Shown: positions 32,100 to 40,800 of the stretch, piece by piece
How the letters are laid out: the number at the start of each line of letters is the position of its first letter
Position numbering within the stretch: position 1 is the stretch's first letter
Source of the DNA: Pigmentiphaga humi
Lineage (GTDB): Bacteria; Pseudomonadota; Gammaproteobacteria; Burkholderiales; Burkholderiaceae_B
Assembly (NCBI RefSeq): GCF_900606115.1
Contig: NZ_UWPJ01000009.1
Location: forward strand, 52,125 to 116,124
Length of the DNA: 64,000 nucleotides
Reading direction: 5' to 3'
Notes under the pieces: model-generated
What the model saw: the letters and a program-made list of their open reading frames with translations, nothing else
Databases searched by the model: none
Told to the model about the DNA's origin: nothing
Position numbers and translations under genes: made by a program

Positions 32100-33260
32100 A
32101 TGACCAACGCATCCGCAGCCCCCCTGCCCGTCCCGGCGCTGACCGCGCCGCGCACGCTGTACGCCGCCGGCGCGATCCGCGCCCTGCCGGCCGAGCTGGA
32201 AAGCCTCGGCGTACGCCGCCCGCTGATCGTCACCGACCGCGGCCTGGTCGCCGCCGGCGTGGCCGCCAAGGTCGAGGCGGCCTGCGGCGATGGCGCCGCG
32301 GCCGCGCGCTTCGACGGCGTCACCGAGAATCCGCTCTACGCCGACGTCGATGCCGGCGCCGCGTACTACGCCGCCCAGGTCTGCGACGGCGTCATCGCCG
32401 TCGGCGGCGGCTCGGTGATCGACACGGCCAAGATGATCGCCCTGCTCGCCACCAACGCCGGCTCGGCCGCGGACTACCTCGGCAAACCCAACGTCCGCCA
32501 CGGTCCGGCCGCGCCGCTGGTCGTCGTTCCGACCACCGCGGGCACCGGCAGCGAAGCCTCGCCTTCGGCGGGCATCCATCCCGATGCGGCCACGGCGTCG
32601 GTGGGCATGAACTCGCGGCACCTGGTTCCCAGGCTGGCGGTGCTCGATCCCGAACTCACGGTGAGCCTGCCGCGCCGCCTGACCGCCGCCACCGGCATCG
32701 ATGCCTTATCCCATTGCATCGAAGGCTATCTCTCCAACCGCGAGCAGCCGCTCGGCAAGGCGATCGCGCTCGACGGCATCGCGCGAGCCGCCCGCAGCCT
32801 GCGGCGCGCCGTCGAGGACGGCGCCGACCTGCACGCGCGCGGCGAGATGATGCTGGCGGCCTTCGCAGGCGGCGTTTCCATCGGCATGGGGCTCGGCCCC
32901 GCCCACGCCGTCGCCATCGTTTGCAGCGACCAGGGCTTCCACCACGGCGTGTTGAGCGGCATCGGGCTGGTGGCCACTCTCGACGCGACGGCCGAGCATG
33001 TTCCCGACCGCATGGCCGCGGTGTCGGCGGCTTTCGGCCTGCCCGCCTCGGCCTCGCTGGCCGAAGGCGTGGCTGCCTTGATGCGCGAACTGGGCCTGCC
33101 CACCACCCTGGCCGAACTCGGCTACACGGCGCCGGACCTGCAGGCCCTGGCGGCGGCGGCCGAACGCAGCCACTTCAACCTGTCCGCGCCCTTCCGCCCG
33201 CAGACGGCGCACTACGCGGATTTTCTTACCCGATCCCTATATCCGGAGACAAAAAAATGA
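32100..33260 (+). CDS. Iron-containing alcohol dehydrogenase, maleylacetate reductase-like
   Basis: A 386-residue group III dehydrogenase. The NAD(P)-binding GGGSVIDTAKMIA, the substrate segment TTAGTGSEASPSAG and the metal ligands in DALSHCIEGYLS and GPAHAVAIVCSDQGFHHG are present. Maleylacetate reductases of this family finish the hydroxyquinol branch of aromatic degradation (maleylacetate to 3-oxoadipate), which would match a resorcylate pathway, but no hydroxyquinol dioxygenase or resorcinol hydroxylase gene is visible here. A plain alcohol dehydrogenase is the other option. The stop overlaps the next gene's start as ATGA. Confidence 0.8.
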   Translation: MTNASAAPLPVPALTAPRTLYAAGAIRALPAELESLGVRRPLIVTDRGLVAAGVAAKVEAACGDGAAAARFDGVTENPLYADVDAGAAYYAAQVCDGVIAVGGGSVIDTAKMIALLATNAGSAADYLGKPNVRHGPAAPLVVVPTTAGTGSEASPSAGIHPDAATASVGMNSRHLVPRLAVLDPELTVSLPRRLTAATGIDALSHCIEGYLSNREQPLGKAIALDGIARAARSLRRAVEDGADLHARGEMMLAAFAGGVSIGMGLGPAHAVAIVCSDQGFHHGVLSGIGLVATLDATAEHVPDRMAAVSAAFGLPASASLAEGVAALMRELGLPTTLAELGYTAPDLQALAAAAERSHFNLSAPFRPQTAHYADFLTRSLYPETKK

Positions 33261-34231
33261 CATCCACCCGACTGATCGCCTATGCCGCCGCGGCATTGGT
33301 CTCGCTGGGCGGCGGCGCCGCGCACGCGCAGGACTACCCTGCCCGCCCCGTCAGCATCGTCGTGCCCTCCACGCCCGGCGGCGGCTTCGACCTGATCGGC
33401 CGCGTCATGGGCGAAGGCCTGAGCAGGCAATTGGGCGGCAAGAGCTTCGTCGTCGAGAACAAGACCGGCTCCGGCACGCTGGTCGGCACCCAGTATGCCG
33501 CCGAGGCGGCGCCGGACGGCTATACCCTGATGGTCGGCGGCCTCAGCAACCTGGTGTTCAACGTCGGCCTCTACAAGTCCATCAAGTACGACCGGACCGA
33601 CTTCACCACGATCGCCATGGTGGGCACCAATCCGTACCTGCTGGTGGCGCGCCCCGACCTGCCGGTGAACTCCTACGAACAATTGCTGCAGCAGATCAAG
33701 GCCCATCCCGAGAAGTTCACCATCGGCACCGCGGGCTCCGGCAGCGGACAGCACATCATGGCAGCCGCTTTCGTGAAAGCGGTCGACCCGCGCATCACCA
33801 TCGTCCCCTACCGCGGCGCGCAGGCGGCCTACCAGGATTTGCTGGGCAACCGCATCGACCTGTTCATCGACGCCTGGCCCACCGTGCGGCCGCTGCTGGA
33901 GAGCAAGCGCGTCAAGGCCTTGTTCACCACGGCCTCGAAGCGGCTGCCCGGCGCGCCCGACGTTCCGACGGTCGCCGAATCGGGCCTGCCCATGCTCGAA
34001 GTCGTGTCCTGGTACACCCTTTCCGCGCCGGCCAAAACGCCGGCGGCGACGGTGGCCACGCTGCGCAAGGCCGCCGATGAAGCCTTGAAGGATCCGGCGG
34101 TCACCAGCCGGCTGGAGAAGGCCGGCGTCGACGTCACGCCCATGACGCCGGAGGCGGCCGAGCGCTTCATGAAGGCCGACTACGACAAATGGACCGGCTT
34201 CATCCGGCAGGCCGGCATCGTCGCGGAATAA
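33257..34231 (+). CDS. Bug/TTT family periplasmic substrate-binding protein
   Basis: A 324-residue exported protein with a signal peptide ending GAAHA, followed by the family opening DYPARPVSIVVPSTPGGGFD. Other family motifs are VVENKTGSGTLVGTQ, YTLMVGG and VPYRGAQAAYQDL. Bug proteins bind carboxylates such as aromatic acids in the periplasm for TctAB-type transporters. No transporter subunits are nearby, so this is an orphan receptor, common in Bordetella. The position inside the catabolic operon suggests that it captures the pathway's starting acid. Confidence 0.9.
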   Translation: MTSTRLIAYAAAALVSLGGGAAHAQDYPARPVSIVVPSTPGGGFDLIGRVMGEGLSRQLGGKSFVVENKTGSGTLVGTQYAAEAAPDGYTLMVGGLSNLVFNVGLYKSIKYDRTDFTTIAMVGTNPYLLVARPDLPVNSYEQLLQQIKAHPEKFTIGTAGSGSGQHIMAAAFVKAVDPRITIVPYRGAQAAYQDLLGNRIDLFIDAWPTVRPLLESKRVKALFTTASKRLPGAPDVPTVAESGLPMLEVVSWYTLSAPAKTPAATVATLRKAADEALKDPAVTSRLEKAGVDVTPMTPEAAERFMKADYDKWTGFIRQAGIVAE

Positions 34232-34267
34232 GCCAAAAGAAAGATACGAGACACAGAAGGAGACACC

Positions 34268-35443
34268 ATGTTCACGACTCGCAAATTCCTGGCCCTGCTC
34301 GCCCTTGCCGGCGCGTGCCTCGCGGGCGCCGCCCCGGCGGCCCAATCCCCCATGAAGATCGGCTACATCACCACGCTGTCCGGCCCGGTCGGCCCGCTGG
34401 GCCAGGATATGTACGACGGCTTCATGCTGGGCGTGGAACAGGGCGGCGGCAAGCTCGGCGGGGTGCCGGTCGAGATCCTGCTGCAGGACGACCAGTTCAA
34501 GCCCGAAGTGGCGGGCCAGATCGTCAAGAAATTCATCGAGCGGGACATGGTCCCGATCATCACGGGCATTGCGGGCTCCCACGTCATGATGGCGGTGCAG
34601 CGCCCCATCGCCGAAAAAGAAGTCTTCCTGATCGGCTCCAATGCCGGTCCGTCGGATCTCGCCGGCGCGCAGTGCTCCCCGTACCGCTTCGTTTCCTCGT
34701 GGCAGAACGACAGCTGGGCCGAGGCCGCGGGCCAGTACGCCACCGACAAGGGCTACAAGCGCATGGTGCTGGTGGCCACCAACTACCAGGCGGGCAAGGA
34801 CGCCGTCAACGGCTTCAAGCGGTTCTACAAAGGCACGGTGGTGGAGGAAATCTATCCCGGCGTGACGCAGCCCGATTTCTCGGCGGAACTGGCCCAGATC
34901 GCCGCGTCGCGGCCCGATGCCGTGTTCTCCTTCATTCCGACCGGCGCCGTCACCTTCATCCGCCAATACCAGCAGGCCCGGCTGAACAAGAACGTGCCGC
35001 TGATAACCGTGGGCATGGCCGACGCATTGACGCTGCCGGCGCTCCGGGAATCAGCGCTGGGCATCAAGGCCGTCCACTTCTGGGCCCCCGACACCGACAA
35101 TCCCGTCAGCAGGCAGTTCGTCGAAGCCTTCGAGAAGAAATACAAGCGCATCCCGTCGAACTACGCCGCACAGGGATACGACTCCGCCCTGCTGCTGGAC
35201 GCCGCCATCGGGCGCGTCAAGGGCGACGTGGCGGACAAGAAGGCGTTCATGGCGGCCCTCAAGCAGGGCAGCGAGAAATCGGTACGGGGCACCCTGCGCT
35301 TCAACAACAACAATTTCCCCGTCAACGATTGGTACGCCTTCGAGGTGGCCAAGGACGCCAAAGGCCGCGTGAGCCTCAAGACGGTGGCCACGCCGTTGAA
35401 GAACTACCAGGACTCCTACCATGCCCTCTGCCAGATGAAGTGA
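34268..35443 (+). CDS. ABC transporter substrate-binding protein (Leu/Ile/Val type)
   Basis: A 391-residue type I periplasmic binding protein with a signal peptide ending GAAPAAQ. The fold opens IGYITTLSGPVGPLGQDMYD and has the pattern typical of branched-chain amino acid/aromatic acid binders. AAGGAGA lies before the ATG. Such proteins feed HAAT-type ABC permeases that import benzoate derivatives in other betaproteobacteria, but no permease or ATPase genes are present here. It is the second binding protein in the same operon. Confidence 0.88.
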   Translation: MFTTRKFLALLALAGACLAGAAPAAQSPMKIGYITTLSGPVGPLGQDMYDGFMLGVEQGGGKLGGVPVEILLQDDQFKPEVAGQIVKKFIERDMVPIITGIAGSHVMMAVQRPIAEKEVFLIGSNAGPSDLAGAQCSPYRFVSSWQNDSWAEAAGQYATDKGYKRMVLVATNYQAGKDAVNGFKRFYKGTVVEEIYPGVTQPDFSAELAQIAASRPDAVFSFIPTGAVTFIRQYQQARLNKNVPLITVGMADALTLPALRESALGIKAVHFWAPDTDNPVSRQFVEAFEKKYKRIPSNYAAQGYDSALLLDAAIGRVKGDVADKKAFMAALKQGSEKSVRGTLRFNNNNFPVNDWYAFEVAKDAKGRVSLKTVATPLKNYQDSYHALCQMK

Positions 35444-35606
35444 CGCGGCGCCCCGGGACGCCGGGGTGCTGCATCATGACTTGGCGATAGAGAAAACATA
35501 TCGCCAGAACGATTCCCGCATCTATCATCGGAATGGCGGCCTGCCTAGCATGCTCGCTGAAGCGGCGCTCAGCGCCCGGCCCCAGCATTCGAACGGAGAC
35601 GACCTC

Positions 35607-36188
35607 GTGCCCACCGCCATCCGCCCCAAGACATTCGCCCACATCGTCTACCGCACCTATCGTTTCCAGCAGATGCTGGACTGGTACGTCACGGTGTTCA
35701 ACGGCACGGTACAGCACCAAAGCCCGGTGATCGCCTTCGTCACCTACGACGAGGAGCATCACCGGGTCGCGCTGCTGAACCTGGGCATCATCAAGGGCGA
35801 GTCCGATGCGCGCACGCCGCGCGGCCAGCCCGGCATGGACCACGTGGCCTACGGCTACCGCAGCCTGACGGAATTGCTGGACAAGTATGCCGAACTCAAG
35901 GCGAAGGGCGTCCTGCCGTACTGGAGCGTCCATCACGGCATCACCGTGTCGCTGTACTACGCCGATCCGGACGGCAACCAGATGGAGTTCCAGGCGGACT
36001 GCTTCGCCACCAACGACGACGCCAACGCCTTCATGAAGGGCCCCCACTTCGAGACCAATCCCATAGGCGTGGAATTCGACCCCGAAGTCCTGATCGGCCG
36101 CCTGCGCGCCGGGGAAGCCGAAACGGACCTGCTGCCCCGGCGCGAGCACCTGCCGGTGTCTCCCGTGCGCGGCTCGCTGATGGGCTGA
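35607..36188 (+). CDS. VOC-fold protein, extradiol dioxygenase-like (biphenyl-2,3-diol dioxygenase type)
   Basis: A 193-residue single-domain VOC protein. Candidate metal ligands are the His in KTFAHIVYRT (about residue 11), the His in PGMDHVAYGYRS and the Glu in GNQMEFQAD, as in type I extradiol dioxygenases. A GTG start at 35607 is chosen because GGAG lies eight bases upstream and the homologous region starts there; ATG starts at 35550 and 35466 give longer, unlikely N-termini. It follows the binding-protein gene by 163 bases. A catechol-type ring-cleavage role is inferred; a lyase or isomerase role in the same fold is possible. Confidence 0.75.
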   Translation: MPTAIRPKTFAHIVYRTYRFQQMLDWYVTVFNGTVQHQSPVIAFVTYDEEHHRVALLNLGIIKGESDARTPRGQPGMDHVAYGYRSLTELLDKYAELKAKGVLPYWSVHHGITVSLYYADPDGNQMEFQADCFATNDDANAFMKGPHFETNPIGVEFDPEVLIGRLRAGEAETDLLPRREHLPVSPVRGSLMG

Positions 36189-36201
36189 GGGTTTCGACAC
36201 G

Positions 36202-36639
36202 ATGAACGGCACATTGACCGGATCCGCCGCACGGTGGCTGGACGAAGCCGCGTGCACCCGCTTGTGCGTGGACTTCGCCAACCACATCGATGCGCGCCGC
36301 TACGAACCGCTGCTCGACCTGTTCACGGACGACGGCGTCCTCGACCGGATGGGCACGGTAACGTCCGGCCAGGCGGAAATCGCGCGCTTCCTGGACGCAC
36401 GCCCGGCCGGCATGGCCACGCGGCATCTTTGCACCAACATCCGGATAGCCTTTGCGTCGGCGGACGACGCAACCGGGTTTTGCTACGTGCTGTTCTTCCA
36501 GGGCGTGCCCGGCACGGCGGGCGAACCGGCCCAGGCGTCGGGACCTCCCTCGGTGGTGGAATACCACGACCGCTACCAGCGCACGCCGCAGGGCTGGCGC
36601 ATCCGCGAACGGCGCATCCGCATGGCGATACGGCCCTGA
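36202..36639 (+). CDS. SnoaL/NTF2-like protein
   Basis: A 145-residue protein with the cone-shaped SnoaL-like fold. Visible features are LCVDFANHIDARRYEPLLDL and LFTDDGVLDRMGTV at the N-terminal half and the C-terminal strand pattern SVVEYHDRYQRTPQGWRI. Members act as small hydratases, isomerases or ring-hydroxylating dioxygenase beta subunits. It ends the aromatic operon and starts 13 bases after the VOC gene. I cannot assign a reaction. Confidence 0.75.
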   Translation: MNGTLTGSAARWLDEAACTRLCVDFANHIDARRYEPLLDLFTDDGVLDRMGTVTSGQAEIARFLDARPAGMATRHLCTNIRIAFASADDATGFCYVLFFQGVPGTAGEPAQASGPPSVVEYHDRYQRTPQGWRIRERRIRMAIRP

Positions 36640-36704
36640 AAGCGGCGCTGCGAGGCGCTCAGCCGCCGTATCGCCGATACGCGCCGGCCGAGGCGACAGA
36701 GGCG

Positions 36705-37631
36705 TTACCGCATGTCGCCGTCCAGCCCCCTCTCGGACACATAGGCGGCCGCGGCCCGCCGGAACATATCGCATAGATAGTCCGCGGCGGGCGTCAGCGG
36801 CAAGGCCATGCGCCGCACGATGACGATGGGCGGCGCCGGCAGGGCCTCCTTGATCGGAATGCGCTGTATCGCGCCCCGGCTGAGCGGAAACTCGTCATAC
36901 TGGCGCAGGGTCATGGCCAGCAAGTCCGAGGACGTCAGCGCAAGCAGCATGCTCAGCATCGACTCGGCCTGCAGGACCAGGCGCGGCGCGGGCAGCCGGT
37001 AGCGTTCGAAGGTATCCAGCAGTTCCACCTCGGCCTTGTCGGTGATGCCGGTGGTGATCCAGCCGGCATCGGCGAGGTCTTTCAGCGAGCGCGCCTGCGC
37101 CAGCGGATGGCCGCGGCGGGCGAATACGGCACGCGTATTGGGAAACAACGCTTCCACGGCGAACTCGCGCGCCGGCGCGGGTTCCGGCGCCGGGCCGATG
37201 TAGAAATCCATGCTGCCGTCGCGCAGCCGCGCCTCGTGCGCCGGAAACGCGCCTTCGACGATGCGCAGCCGCACCTGCGGATAGCGCCGCTGGAACAGCG
37301 GCAGGGCCATGGGAAGCAAGGCGAGATGCGCCGCGATCGACAGGCAGATCGTCACCGAACCCTGGTCGCTGCCCAGTATCTGGGCAACTTCCTCGCGCGC
37401 GCGGCGCGCTTCGCTGACGATCACCGCCGCCCGCTGCAGGAAAGCCGTTCCGGCCGGCGTAGGGATCACGCCGCGCGAGTTGCGCTCGAACAAGGTCGCG
37501 CCGAGATCGCGTTCGAGTTCGGCGATGCTGTGGGTGATGGCCGGCTGCGAAATACCCAGCTCCCGTGCAGCGGCCCGCAGGCTGCCTTTGTCCGCCACCG
37601 CCAGCACGATACGCAGTTGGTGCAGTTTCAT
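36705..37631 (-). CDS. LysR family transcriptional regulator
   Basis: A 308-residue LysR protein. The helix-turn-helix is MKLHQLRIVLAVADKGSLRA with ISQPAITHSIAELERDLG; the effector domain runs from about residue 90 to 295. It is convergent with the SnoaL gene before it and divergent from the SnoaL-like gene after it, 101 bases away, which is its likely target. The ligand is unknown, but aromatic gene neighbours point to an aromatic inducer. Confidence 0.9.
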   Translation of the reverse strand: MKLHQLRIVLAVADKGSLRAAARELGISQPAITHSIAELERDLGATLFERNSRGVIPTPAGTAFLQRAAVIVSEARRAREEVAQILGSDQGSVTICLSIAAHLALLPMALPLFQRRYPQVRLRIVEGAFPAHEARLRDGSMDFYIGPAPEPAPAREFAVEALFPNTRAVFARRGHPLAQARSLKDLADAGWITTGITDKAEVELLDTFERYRLPAPRLVLQAESMLSMLLALTSSDLLAMTLRQYDEFPLSRGAIQRIPIKEALPAPPIVIVRRMALPLTPAADYLCDMFRRAAAAYVSERGLDGDMR

Positions 37632-37732
37632 GTGATCAGAAAAATCTATCGGTGGATCGGTTTTACCATCTTCACGCGCATCGCTCCCACCCCTACCATC
37701 GGCAGCCCAACCTCAGCCCTTTACCGGAGACC

Positions 37733-38428
37733 ATGGTGAGCCCCAGCCTTCCCGCCGAACCCGCCGCGCAGCCATCGCCGGACCGCCGCCCTGGCGCGTC
37801 GCCCCAGGACCTCCAGCCCGCGGAACCGTCCGAGCAGGCACGATGGCTGGACCGCCTGGCCATCACCAAAGTGGTGCAGGACTGGGGGCTGGCGCGCGAC
37901 GACGGCCGCTGGGACCAATTGCGCGCCTGCTATGCGCCCGGCGCCATGATGCACACCACCTGGTTCGTCGGGCCGGCCGAGGAGTTCGTGGAGCGGTCGA
38001 TCGCGTCGGCGCGCGCCGGCGCGCGCGTCCAGCATTTCATCGGCGCCGCGACCATCGCATTGCGCGACGGCAGGGCCGTGGCCGAAACGCGCATGATGCT
38101 GCTGGTGCGCGGACAGCTGGACGGCGAGGAAGTCGACATCAGTTGCTGGGGCCGCTTCCATGACCGCTTCGTGAAACACGGAGCGCAGTGGCGCATCGTC
38201 AAACGCGTGCCGGTATACGAAAAAGACCGGCTGGATCCGGTGCTGCCGGGTTCGCGGCTGAAACTGGATCCCGCGGCGCTGGCGCAACACCCCGACGGCT
38301 GCCGCCACCTGGTCTACCTGCAATCGCGCGGCGGCGCCGACATCGCGCCGGACCTGGCGGTCCCGGGCAGCGCAGCGCTGGCGCGGCTGGAGGCCGAGAG
38401 CGCGGCCTGGCTGGCGGACGGAGAATAG
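37733..38428 (+). CDS. SnoaL-like domain protein
   Basis: A 231-residue protein with a Pro/Ala-rich N-terminal 35 residues, then a SnoaL-like domain from about residue 38 (WLDRLAITKVVQDWGLARDD, CYAPGAMMHTTWF, ISCWGRFHDRFVKHGAQWRI). Such domains occur in the small subunits of ring-hydroxylating dioxygenases and in free-standing isomerases. GGAG lies before the ATG at 37733. It is a lone gene divergent from a LysR regulator; the reaction is not known. Confidence 0.78.
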   Translation: MVSPSLPAEPAAQPSPDRRPGASPQDLQPAEPSEQARWLDRLAITKVVQDWGLARDDGRWDQLRACYAPGAMMHTTWFVGPAEEFVERSIASARAGARVQHFIGAATIALRDGRAVAETRMMLLVRGQLDGEEVDISCWGRFHDRFVKHGAQWRIVKRVPVYEKDRLDPVLPGSRLKLDPAALAQHPDGCRHLVYLQSRGGADIAPDLAVPGSAALARLEAESAAWLADGE

Positions 38429-38525
38429 CGGCCGCACGCGCCGCGCAAATTACATTCCAGCAAGGATCTACATTCTGTAGCACTGGATTGCTAGTATTTC
38501 CCATCCGGTCAACAGGCGGTGCGTC

Positions 38526-38741
38526 ATGGGTCTCTGGTGGGTGGTATTGGCTTTGGCGGGGGCGATAGGCGGCATTGCCGCATGGCGCAGGCGGAGCCGG
38601 CGCCAGCGCCGGCTTTACACCGTAGCGACCCGCGGCGGATCGCTGTGCGTGAAATGCGGCCGCTATGTCCGGCCGCATGCGCGCTATTGCTCGCACTGCC
38701 TGACCGAACAGCCGCGCGGCAAGGCGCCGCCGCAGGAGTAG
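38526..38741 (+). CDS. Small membrane-anchored zinc-ribbon protein
   Basis: A 71-residue protein with an N-terminal transmembrane helix (about residues 2-20, LWWVVLALAGAIGGIAAW), a very basic stretch RRRSRRQRRL, and a C-terminal zinc ribbon of two Cys pairs (CVKCG and CSHCL). The ribosome site is weak. The function is unknown; the layout suggests a membrane-anchored cytoplasmic zinc finger. It lies between the SnoaL-like gene and the start of the next catabolic cluster. Confidence 0.6.
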   Translation: MGLWWVVLALAGAIGGIAAWRRRSRRQRRLYTVATRGGSLCVKCGRYVRPHARYCSHCLTEQPRGKAPPQE

Positions 38742-38774
38742 GCGGCCCCGGGCCGCCCTCCACTGGCGGCCGCG

Positions 38775-39776
38775 TCAGCTCTCGGGCGTGAAACGCAGCG
38801 CCTGAACCGCCTTTTTCCAGCTCGCGCGCTCTTCGACGATGGCGGCCTTGAGCGCGTCGGGCTCTCCCCAGGCGACCTCTTGCAGCTGGCGCCCCATGGC
38901 GGCCTGGACTTCGGGCTTGGACAGCTCCTGCTTCAAGGTCTGGCGCAGGCCGTCCAGCGTGCCCGCCGGCACGCCCGTGGGCGCGAAGACGGCGATCCAG
39001 ACGCTGCGGGCATATTCGCCATAGCCCTGCTCCTTGAACGTGGGCACATCGGGAACGAACCGGCTGCGCTCATCCCCGGTGGTGCCGAGGATGCGGATCT
39101 TGCCTTCGGCCGCCAGCGGCATGACGTCCAGCAGGGGCACGACGACGGCCGAAACCATGCCGCCCTGAAGATTCATGACGGCGGGGCCGGGGCCGCGATA
39201 GGGCACGTGGTTGAGGTTCACGCCCGCGACCTGCCCGCTCATGCTGCCGACGAAGTGCAGCATGGAGCCGGCGCCGGGCGAGCCGAAGTTGGCCTTGTCC
39301 GGATTCTGCTTGCACCACTCGAAGTAGCCCGGCAGGTCCTTGACGCGCTCCGGCACCATGGGCCCCACCGCCAGCGCGAGGTCGAAGCCGCCCAGCCGGC
39401 CCACGGGAACGAGATCCTTGTCGGGATCGTAAGGCAGCTTGGCATAGGTGACGGGATAGACGGTGATCGGCGAAGACACGCCCACATAGAGCGCGCTGCC
39501 GTCGGCGGGCAGGGTCTTCAGGTAGCTCAAGGCCAGCATGCCGCCCGCGCCGGTCTTGTTCTCGACCATGGCGCTGGCGGCGTAGCCGGGCGTCAGGAGC
39601 TCGGCCACCTGGCGGGCGATGTTGTCGATCATCGAGCCGGCCGGCACGCCGGTAATCACGCGCGCCATGTTGATCTTCTCGGGAGCGGCGACGGCGCGCG
39701 GCGAGGCGAGTACGGCGGCGGCCGCGGAAGCGCCCATGATGCCGCCGAAGCGGCGGCGGGTCAGCAGGGTGTTCAT
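38775..39776 (-). CDS. Bug/TTT family periplasmic substrate-binding protein with Tat-like signal
   Basis: A 333-residue exported protein. The N-terminus has TRRRFGGIMGASAAAAVLAS, a twin-arginine (Tat) motif, unlike the Sec-type signals of the other Bug proteins in the window. Family motifs: VENKTGAGGMLALSY, VGRLGGFDLALAVG and HVPYRGPGPAVMNLQGG. It is the last gene of the minus-strand catabolic cluster and follows an amidohydrolase by 70 bases. It probably binds a carboxylate; no transporter genes accompany it. Confidence 0.88.
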   Translation of the reverse strand: MNTLLTRRRFGGIMGASAAAAVLASPRAVAAPEKINMARVITGVPAGSMIDNIARQVAELLTPGYAASAMVENKTGAGGMLALSYLKTLPADGSALYVGVSSPITVYPVTYAKLPYDPDKDLVPVGRLGGFDLALAVGPMVPERVKDLPGYFEWCKQNPDKANFGSPGAGSMLHFVGSMSGQVAGVNLNHVPYRGPGPAVMNLQGGMVSAVVVPLLDVMPLAAEGKIRILGTTGDERSRFVPDVPTFKEQGYGEYARSVWIAVFAPTGVPAGTLDGLRQTLKQELSKPEVQAAMGRQLQEVAWGEPDALKAAIVEERASWKKAVQALRFTPES

Positions 39777-39846
39777 TGTTCTGTCTCCTGGATGTCGGCG
39801 GTCCGCTTGCCTGCGGAGCCGCCGGTATGTCGGGCGTTGCGCACGG

Positions 39847-40650
39847 TCAACGCCAGTTCAGCAACTGCAGCATGTTCAGTCCCATGACCCGGGCCAGGTC
39901 GTGCTGGCCCAGGAAGGGCAGGTGGTGCTTGAAATGCTCGACGCATTGGGCGTAGGGATGATGCAGGCGGCTCAGGTCGCTCCCCCATACCACCCGCCCG
40001 GCGCCGAAGGCATCGAATATGCGTTCCAGCGGCTCCTGCAGCGAAGCGAAAGGAAACGGGTCGAACGCATAGTCGCCCACGCCCGCGGCCTTGACGTAGA
40101 CGTTGGGCAATTCGGCCAGTCCGAGCAGTGCGGGCAGATGCTCGAAAGCGCGCGGCCCCACCGCGCCACGCGGCACCGCCAGGTGATCGACGATCAGCCT
40201 GAGTCCGGGGTGCCTGCTTGCAATGGCCCGCACCGCTGGCAGTTGGCCGGGCGCGAGCACTGCCACGGCGATGTTCTGCGCTTCGGCGATGGGCCACAGC
40301 GGGTCGAGCAGACCCTCCTGCAGCGGCTGCAGGCGCTCGGGCGTATTGAGCAGGAAGCGCACGCCGCGCACGTGGGGCTGGTCGCGCCAGCGCGCCAACC
40401 GTTCGGCGGCATCGCCGCGCGCCGGATCCAGCAGTCCCATGACCGAGAACTTCTCCGGCTCCGCCCGCGCCATCTGCACGGCATAGGCATTGCCGTTCGG
40501 GTCCCATAGCGGCGGCACCAGCACGACCCGGTCCACCCCCGCCTCGGCCATCTCGCGGACCATGACGCCATGGTCGATGGGGTCGCGCCGGTGGTGGCCG
40601 GTGGACACCCCTTCCGACCAGGTATGGACCTGCGCATCCACGATAAGCAT
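39847..40650 (-). CDS. Amidohydrolase-2 family protein (lactonase/hydrolase-like)
   Basis: A 267-residue TIM-barrel protein of PF04909. The N-terminal metal site reads IVDAQVHTW, so the first His of the usual H-x-H is Gln, as in several members of this family. Further motifs are LRLIVDHLAVPRGA and VVWGSDLSRLHHPY (Asp ligand). 2-pyrone-4,6-dicarboxylate lactonase (LigI) and fuconolactonase belong to the same family, and the neighbouring 4-oxalomesaconate hydratase makes a LigI role attractive, but sequence similarity here is only at family level. The ATG at 40650 is preferred over a GTG at 40662. It is 150 bases after the LysR gene. Confidence 0.75.
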   Translation of the reverse strand: MLIVDAQVHTWSEGVSTGHHRRDPIDHGVMVREMAEAGVDRVVLVPPLWDPNGNAYAVQMARAEPEKFSVMGLLDPARGDAAERLARWRDQPHVRGVRFLLNTPERLQPLQEGLLDPLWPIAEAQNIAVAVLAPGQLPAVRAIASRHPGLRLIVDHLAVPRGAVGPRAFEHLPALLGLAELPNVYVKAAGVGDYAFDPFPFASLQEPLERIFDAFGAGRVVWGSDLSRLHHPYAQCVEHFKHHLPFLGQHDLARVMGLNMLQLLNWR

Positions 40651-40750
40651 ATGTTCCCGCACTCCTGTCTAAGGCCCCCTCGGGCCAAGTGCGGGCTATG
40701 TTATCCCTGCGCCGGGACAGGCTTTCATAAGATGTTCGGCTGCTTCCATA

Positions 40751-40800
40751 AAAAATGCCTAGACGCCGCGCCGCCCCAAGGGAGCGCTTCTCGCCTTGGA
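40751..40800. repeat. Possible degraded copy of interspersed repeat family 2
   Basis: AAAAATGCCTAGACGCCGCG then CGCCCCAAGGGAGCGCTTC and CGCCTTGGA resemble the 61766 copy (same AAAATGCC opening and GCCTTGG end). The match is partial. It ends at the LysR stop codon. Confidence 0.35.

Noticed and set aside
30234..32621. Open frame of about 795 codons on the minus strand
   Set aside because: Antisense to the decarboxylase, aldehyde dehydrogenase and iron dehydrogenase genes, all with clear motifs.
33212..34966. Open frame of about 584 codons on the minus strand
   Set aside because: Antisense to two clear binding-protein genes; low-complexity His/Gln/Arg content.
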